From an uncultured Bacteroidota bacterium (GTDB lineage: Bacteria; Bacteroidota; Bacteroidia; Chitinophagales; LD1): a stretch of DNA of 64,000 nucleotides. Shown piece by piece: positions 57,263 to 64,000 of this stretch; the stretch's first letter is position 1; every line of letters begins with the position of its first letter. The notes beneath the pieces are model-generated. The model was given only the letters and a program-made list of their open reading frames with translations. It searched no databases and was not told the origin of the DNA. The position numbers and the translations under genes are program-made. The stretch is from contig CAIOTH010000033.1 of the NCBI GenBank assembly GCA_903861145.1, positions 1 through 64,000 on the forward strand. Direction: 5' to 3'.

Positions 57263-58488
57263 AAGTGCTCTTTTCGTTTTCCCTTCACATCCAATCCATA
57301 TCCTTTCAAAATACTTAATGCCAGGTTCTGTTTATGCACTTCATCTGCACCATCCCAAATACGTGCTCCGCGCTCATGGCGGTATAACGATGATAGTATG
57401 GTATCGTCACTTACCCCAAGCGCACCATGTACTTGTATCGCCCTGTCAAGCACACCCAGCATTATGTTGGCTACATAAAATTTTATTGCAGATATCTGGT
57501 CACGCACTTTAGCCGCACCGTGCTTGTCAATGTTATAAGCGGTGCGCAGTACTAACAGTCGTGCGGCATCAATCTCAACACGGCTCTCCGCAATAAAGCC
57601 CTGTATAAATTGTTTCTCTCCCAATACCACCCCGTTTTCAATTTCGCGGGCGGCTGCGCGTTGGCACATCATATCTAATGCACGTTCGCTAATACCAACC
57701 CAGCGCATACAATGGTGTATCCTACCCGGGCCGAGTCTTTCCTGCGCCAATTTAAAACCGGTACCTGTCTCCCCAATTAAATTATCAACCGGCACGCGGC
57801 AATTGGTAAACGTAACTTCCGCATGGCTGGCCCATCCACTGCCTTGTTCGCCAAACACCGGTACATTGCGCTCAATTTTAAAACCCGCTGCGTTGGTTGG
57901 CACAATTATCATACTGGCCCTTTGATGGGCCGCCGCTTCAGGATTTGTTACCGCCATTACAATAGCAAAGGCAGCGCCCTCGGCTCCGCTGGTAAACCAC
58001 TTATGTCCGTTAATCACAAAATCGTTCCCATCGCGCACTGCAGTTGTGCCCAGTTTAACCGGGTTCGAACCGGCAAACTCTGGTTCCGTCATGGCAAAGC
58101 AACTCCTTGTTTTTCCCTCAAGCAGCGGGTGTAAAAATTGCGCTTTAATAGCTTCTGTTCCAAACTTGCTAATCAGCTCCATATTGCCAATATCCGGGGC
58201 CTGGCAATTAAAAGTATAATGGCCGTAAAAAGGTGCCAGCGCCAGCGCCTCGCTCAACTGCCCAAACTCGCATAACGTTAAACCCAAACCACCTTCATCT
58301 TTGGGCAGGTGCAAACCCCACAAACCCGCAGCTTTAACCAGTTCTCTTTTTTGCTCAAGCACTTTGGCTACCTCGGCAAATGGTTTATGCTGATATTCTT
58401 TCTCAAGCGGCAGCAATTCAGTCTTTACAAAATGGGTTACTTTGGGTAGTAATTCCTTCAACCGTTCAGTGGCAAATACTTCTTCCAT
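57247..58488 (-). CDS. acyl-CoA dehydrogenase
   Basis: CFAMTEPEFAGSNP, INGHKWFTSGAEGA, GPGRIHHCMRWVGISERALDMMCQRA, VHGALGVSDDTILSSLYRHERGARIWDGADEVHKQNLA. Confidence 0.95.
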   Translation of the reverse strand: MEEVFATERLKELLPKVTHFVKTELLPLEKEYQHKPFAEVAKVLEQKRELVKAAGLWGLHLPKDEGGLGLTLCEFGQLSEALALAPFYGHYTFNCQAPDIGNMELISKFGTEAIKAQFLHPLLEGKTRSCFAMTEPEFAGSNPVKLGTTAVRDGNDFVINGHKWFTSGAEGAAFAIVMAVTNPEAAAHQRASMIIVPTNAAGFKIERNVPVFGEQGSGWASHAEVTFTNCRVPVDNLIGETGTGFKLAQERLGPGRIHHCMRWVGISERALDMMCQRAAAREIENGVVLGEKQFIQGFIAESRVEIDAARLLVLRTAYNIDKHGAAKVRDQISAIKFYVANIMLGVLDRAIQVHGALGVSDDTILSSLYRHERGARIWDGADEVHKQNLALSILKGYGLDVKGKRKEHLPQRH

Positions 58489-58638
58489 CTTAGTTATTTG
58501 TTTTAATGCTTTGTGATATTAGCAATATGCCTGTAATCCGCGAAAAATTGATTTGGTATTATTTTTGTTTCCTAACACAATTTTAGCCGACATTCGCCAC
58601 AGCAATTTCTAAATAACCTAACCATAAAAATTAATACT

Positions 58639-59049
58639 ATGCCACGTTCAGCAACCGCCATTTGGAATGGCTCAGGAAAAGAAGGAACCGGAAACTTAAC
58701 CACTCAAAGCACAGTATTGAACAAAACCCAATACTCATTTAAATCGCGTTTTGCCGATGGCCCCGGCACCAACCCCGAAGAGCTAATTGCCGCTGCCCAC
58801 GCCGGTTGCTTTACCATGAAACTTAGTTTCGTACTAGGCGAAGCAGGTTTTACTGCCGATGAGATTGAAACCAAATGCGACATTACCTTGCTGGACGGGG
58901 CCATTACAAAATCGCATTTAGTAGTAAAAGCAAAGGTACCCGGCATTAGTAAAGAGAAATTTGAAGAGTGCGCTGCAAATGCCAAAGTCAATTGCCCGGT
59001 ATCTAAGCTGTTAAACACCAATATCAGCATGGAAGCTGCCTTGGCTTAG
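58639..59049 (+). CDS. OsmC family peroxiredoxin
   Basis: ATAIWNGSGKEGTGNLTTQSTVLNKTQYSFKSRFADGPGTNPEELIAAAHAGCFTMKLSF..CPVSKLLNTNISMEAAL. Confidence 0.93.
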   Translation: MPRSATAIWNGSGKEGTGNLTTQSTVLNKTQYSFKSRFADGPGTNPEELIAAAHAGCFTMKLSFVLGEAGFTADEIETKCDITLLDGAITKSHLVVKAKVPGISKEKFEECAANAKVNCPVSKLLNTNISMEAALA

Positions 59050-59434
59050 CTAATTAGTTTTCAACAGTGGTTTTTAGGCCAATTATCCGGCATTTTGGGC
59101 GCCCTACGTGGCGTTTTAATCGGTAAGGTAATTTGCTCAATTTCACACTGTCTTATTTTATGTGCGATTTTAGTTTACATTTGCCTTATCTAAACTGGCA
59201 GGCCCTATAAGTAATGTCAGTTTAATACCCACCACAAAGCACTGAATAGTAATGATTTAGGCAAAAAATTCGTTTTTTCCGAATTTCTTCCTATTTTTCA
59301 GACGACTCATGTTCAGTTTTAGGAAAATTATTGATTAAGTATGACAAAATGATGTGGCAAAAAAGGTTAGTTTTGCGCCGCATTTTGCAAGGTTAGGAAG
59401 TGTCCTATTAAAACTTATTTGCTAAAGGAGACGG

Positions 59435-59566
59435 ATGGTAGATTTTGACACGATTTACGGTTTTACTCGCAGGGATTTTCGCGTGGTGTTTTTAGATGGC
59501 CTGTTGTGTTGCAATCAACAGGGGTGTTGTGCTTTTGACCGAACTCTCCCATTAAACTTAATTTAA
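59435..59566 (+). CDS. candidate 43-aa Cys-rich leader ORF
   Basis: AAAGGAG spaced before ATG; MVDFDTIYGFTRRDFRVVFLDGLLCCNQQGCCAFDRTLPLNLI*; ends 13 nt before the 59580 ORF. Confidence 0.35.
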   Translation: MVDFDTIYGFTRRDFRVVFLDGLLCCNQQGCCAFDRTLPLNLI

Positions 59567-59579
59567 TCATAACATAGAG

Positions 59580-62500
59580 GTGATGGCCTTGGCCCTACCT
59601 CTGTTTTTATTTGCTATAACATCTAAGCCAACGCTGATGAATAATACTTTACTTCTTTCCGAAAAATTAGTTTCAAAGCATACACGTATGGGTAATTTTA
59701 CTTTCAAGGGCAAAATGGTTTGCCTCGCATTAATGCTGTCGTTCGTTTTTGGTGTTCAACAGTCGCACGCGCAAACCAAACAGAAACCTAGCCAGCAGCA
59801 GGTTGATAAAATGGTAAACTCTGCAGCGGGTATATCTTTTATCGAAAACAAAGGCCAATGGCCGGTTAACGTGTTATACCACGTTGATGTTCCGGGCGGG
59901 CAGATGGTGGTTACACCCGAGGGTATGTTAATGAGCCAGTACGATGCCGCAAGTTTCAACGCAGTTGAGGCTTATGATATGAAGCGCGAGGAAGCCCGGG
60001 CCAAGCACAAATCGCTGAAAGATTTGGGTAACGCCCCTTCTATTAAGGGCCACGCCTGGAAATTCAATTTTATTGGTGGAAGTAAAGCCAACATGGGCAC
60101 CATCGAAAAGGGTGGCGAAAGCAACGAGTATTTTAACTTCCTGGGGTTTAATGGTACCAGCGTTACAGGTGCACATGGTTATACCCAACTTACCTATAAA
60201 AACGTTTACAAAAATATTGATGTTAAATATTATACCTCCGATGCCGGCGCGTTAGAGAATGACGTTATTATCAAACCCGGTGCCGATGGTAGCCAGGTTA
60301 AAATTGCGATTGAAGGGGTTAGCAATTTAAGAATGAATGAAAAGGGCGAACTGATATTGCCAACCAGCGTTGGCGATATTACCGTTACTCGTCCCGTAAG
60401 TTATTTGTTAGATGCGGCCGGTAACAAATCCGAAATTGACGTAAAATACATTTTTACAGGTAAAAACACGCTTTCATTTAATATTCCTGCGTACGATAAA
60501 ACCAAAACCCTTGTTATTGACCCGATTGTAATGCGTTGGGCAACCTGGGTAACCAACAACTCATCTGCCGATGGTCACAACCACGGTATCGACGTTGATG
60601 CTTCAGGTAATATATATGTAACAGGTAAGGCCGCTCAAAACTTAATAGTTACCGCCGGCGAATTCCAGTTAATCGACTCGGGCCAGTTTAACGTGTTTGT
60701 AGGTAAATACCAGGAACCCGCTACACCGGGCAATACCGGAACCCGCGTTTGGCAAACCTACTTCGGTAGCTTAAGTACCGATATCCCTTACGTTTTAACT
60801 ATTGGTACTGATGGCTTCTTATATATAGCAGGTACTACCAGCGGTAACCTTCAATCAACTTATGGTACCGGTTTTGCCGGCCAGGCCACCTGGACCCAAC
60901 GTAGCTGTAACGACGTTATCCACCAACAGGCCTTCATTGCAAAAGTATCTGCAGCGGGTACCGGCGCTTTAGTGCGCGAAATAGGCCCTGCAACCAACGA
61001 TTGCGAACCCGCACTTTTCGACTTGCGTTTATTATCAACCGGCGGAAGTAATTTTGATTTAGTAGCCGTAGGTTATGTTACCGAAAAAACAAACACCGCC
61101 GATGGTGATATCCCCGTCACTACAATCCCTGCAGGTACCTCTAAACTTACAACCGGCGACTTAAATGGTTACGTGTTGCGTATTACCAGCAACCTCCAAA
61201 CCATTTCGTGGGAAAAGCAAATTACCTCGTCGGGTAACAACTCCGATAACTTCAATATTGCCCTGGTTGATGCCTCGGGTAACATATATATAGGTGGAAG
61301 CACTGAAGGTACTGCCGGTGTTTCTTTTAACAACCCGTCTACCCAAAATGCAATAGTTGGTTTTCAGGATGGCTGGTTATTAAAACTTAACTCTTCGGGT
61401 ACTTGTCAATGGTCGCGTTACTTTAATAGTAAAACTGCCAGCGATTTTACGAATATCCTTTGTATGGAATTCAACCAACAACAAACTTCGTTCGTTATTG
61501 GTGGTCTTACAAGTAGTCTGGCTTCGGCTAACATTATCGCCGGCTCGTATGATGTGACTTACAACGGTGGTGCTTCCGATTTCTTTGTTTGTGCCCTCCC
61601 TGTTTCCGCTGCTTCAACCACTTGGGGAACTTACTTTGGTGGTAGCGTTGATGAAACAAACATGATGGGTCTTAACCTTGACCAGAATAACGATGTTTAC
61701 GTACTGGGTTATTCTACCAGTAAGAACATCCCGGTTCCCGCAGGTAACTTTCCCGTTCAGGATGCTACCTACGATGCTACCAACTCTGATGGTATCTTCT
61801 TTAAAATACACGGCGATGGAACCGCCCTTGATTATAGCTCTTATCTCGGAGGTACCTCAAGCGATTACGACCCGATAGGGCAGAAGGGTATCAAGTTTGC
61901 CAACTGCCGTATTTACCTGGCAATGACTTCCGAGTCTAACAACTTCCCTTTAACTCAGGGAACCTTAACCAGCACCAAATCAAGCGCTACTACTATATAC
62001 GAGCCAATACTTATCTCAATGGCTAACCCTCCCGATTTATCGGGTAATGATATTACCAGTGCGCACACCCAAACTGTAACCTGCGGTTCCGCACCTACTA
62101 CAATTACTGCCGGCATACCTAGTTATAATATCCCGCGCATTATTCGTAACAACGTGTTGCAAACAAACGGTACATCAGGCGCTTATCCTGATGGCTCGGT
62201 TCCGTTAGTATTTAACTACCAATGGCAAAAAAGCGTTGACTTAGGTGTTACCTGGGTTAACATCCCCGGTGCAACTAGCCAAAATTATTCTCCCGGCCCT
62301 CTCGACTCAGTTGTTACTACCGAATTCCGTCGGGTAATCAACGGCGATGCCTGCGAAAGTATTACCGATACCCTCGGCTTTAATATAGTGTAAGTAAATC
62401 CGGTGTTAACCAACGTAGGTAACAACGGGCCTTTATGTACTGGTGCAACTCTTAATCTTACCAGTAGCACAGTAGCAACGGGTAAATACCATTGGAGCGG

Positions 62501-64000
62501 CCCTAACAGCTTTACCAGTACTTTGCAAAATCCGTCTATTTCCAACGTTACGTTGGCTAACGGTGGTATCTACTCGGTATCGGCATACGATTCAGCTACC
62601 ACCTGTCCTACCATAATATATTTTGATACGGTGGTAATTTATCAAACCGGCACTGCGGCTGCTGGTACAGGTGCGAGTGGGGCTACGGTTTGTTCAGGTA
62701 GCACATTAAACCTTACCTCAACTCCAACAGGTGGTACAAGTCCATATACCTATAGCTGGTCAGGGCCGGGTGCATTTACTTCTGCCGTTCAAAACCCTAA
62801 CCGCGCTGCTATAACTGTAGCGCAGGCGGGCACCTATAACGTAACAATTACCGATGCACACGGCTGTTCGGCTTCGGCTACCGTAAGCATTACAGTCAAT
62901 CCTTCGCCAACCGTCAGTGCCGGAGGTGGGGGTAATTACTGTTTTGGTACTACTATTAGTTTGACCTCAACGCCGTCTGGTGGAACAGGTGCCGATACCT
63001 ATTCATGGTCTGGCCCTACATTTACTAGTACCTTACAAAACCCTACCCGAACGTCTGCCACCACGGCCTACACGGGTACCTACACTATAACAGTTACCGA
63101 CACCAAGTCGTGCTCGGCATCTGCAAGTGTATCTGTAACCGTAGATGCGGCATTTAGTGCAACAGTGGGCGGAACAACTACATATTGCAGCGGTAGTACT
63201 ATAAGTATTACTTCTACGCCAACCGGTGGTACTTCTACCTATACTTATTCATGGACAGGTCCAAGCGCGTTTAGCAGCACCCTTCAAAATCCTACAAGAA
63301 CAGCGTCTACTACTGCCATGACGGGTACATATGCAGTTACCATTACCGATTCGAAAAGTTGTACCGCCACTGCAAGCGAGGTTGTTACGGTTAACCAAAC
63401 ACCGGTCATATCGTCTACCTCAAGTACCAATCCAAGCACATGTACTACCAACGATGGTTCAATCACATTAAATGGTTTGAATAATAGTGTTGCCTATACG
63501 GTTAATTACACATTTAACGGCACCGCCCAAACGCCTTTAAGCGTTACCTCAAATGGCAGCGGGCAAATTATTTTATCCGGCCTTGCGCCGGGTACTTATG
63601 CGGCTATAACGGTAACGTTGGTGTCGTCTAATTGTATATCGGCATCTGTTGGGCCATTTACATTGGTAAACCCTTCGGTACCTGCCGCGCCAACTGTAGG
63701 CAGTAACAGCCCGGTTTGTACCGGCAGTTCTATCAGCCTTACTGCATCGGGTGCCGGTGGCAATACCTATAGTTGGACCGGCCCGGTAAGTTTTAGCACC
63801 ACGGTTCAAAATCCTACTCGCTCAAGCGCAACTACTGCTATGTCGGGTAGCTATTGTGCTACACAAACTGCATTGGGTAGCTGCGTTTCGCCACAGGCTT
63901 GTACTACGGTAACAGTTAATCCGGCTCCTTCAATTTCAGGTGCTGTAGGTAGCAACCCTACTACTTGCGGTGGCTCACAAGGTTCAATTACTTTAAGTGG
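59580..64000 (+). pseudogene. giant surface protein (IENKGQW N-terminal domain, SBBP-like propeller, Ig-like repeats), interrupted by in-frame TAA at 62391-62393; open at window end
   Basis: ISFIENKGQWPVNVLYHVDVPGGQMVVTPEGM..; propeller repeats VDASGNIYVTGKA..; after the TAA the same frame reads VNPVLTNVGNNGPLCTGATLNLTSS...WSGP...TITDAHGCSASATV with no further stop to 64000. Confidence 0.85.

Overview
This is a Bacteroidota (Chitinophagia/Sphingobacteriia-like) chromosomal window. It mixes housekeeping genes (purine nucleoside phosphorylase, lpxK, Nif3-like, murB, dnaG, porT-ubiE, engB, rpmE2, icd, DnaJ/CbpA-like, osmC) with many very large secreted or surface proteins carrying PKD/Ig-like/SprB-like repeats and type IX secretion (T9SS) sorting domains. 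The most notable locus is 26.4-31.0 kb. It encodes a T9SS protein, a 64-aa protein with a PID-CTERM-like C-terminal sorting signal (29274-29468), a compact exosortase-family transpeptidase with recognisable Cys/Arg/His catalytic residues (29548-30105), and an unassigned polytopic membrane protein (30149-31018). This is a candidate dedicated exosortase-substrate-accessory system. Three giant surface-protein genes are interrupted: a -1 frameshift near 7555, an in-frame TGA at 23968 replacing a Trp conserved in the downstream paralogous repeat, and an in-frame TAA at 62391 after which the same frame stays open to the window end. The window also holds dispersed 8-bp-periodic intergenic hairpins, one of which supplies the stop codon of an acyl-CoA dehydrogenase. 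Other items include long perfect palindromes, a REP-like element, IS21-end-like repeats and several small ORFs absent from the supplied ORF track. No tRNA, rRNA or CRISPR array was recognised. All family assignments come from reading the sequence and have not been checked by database search.
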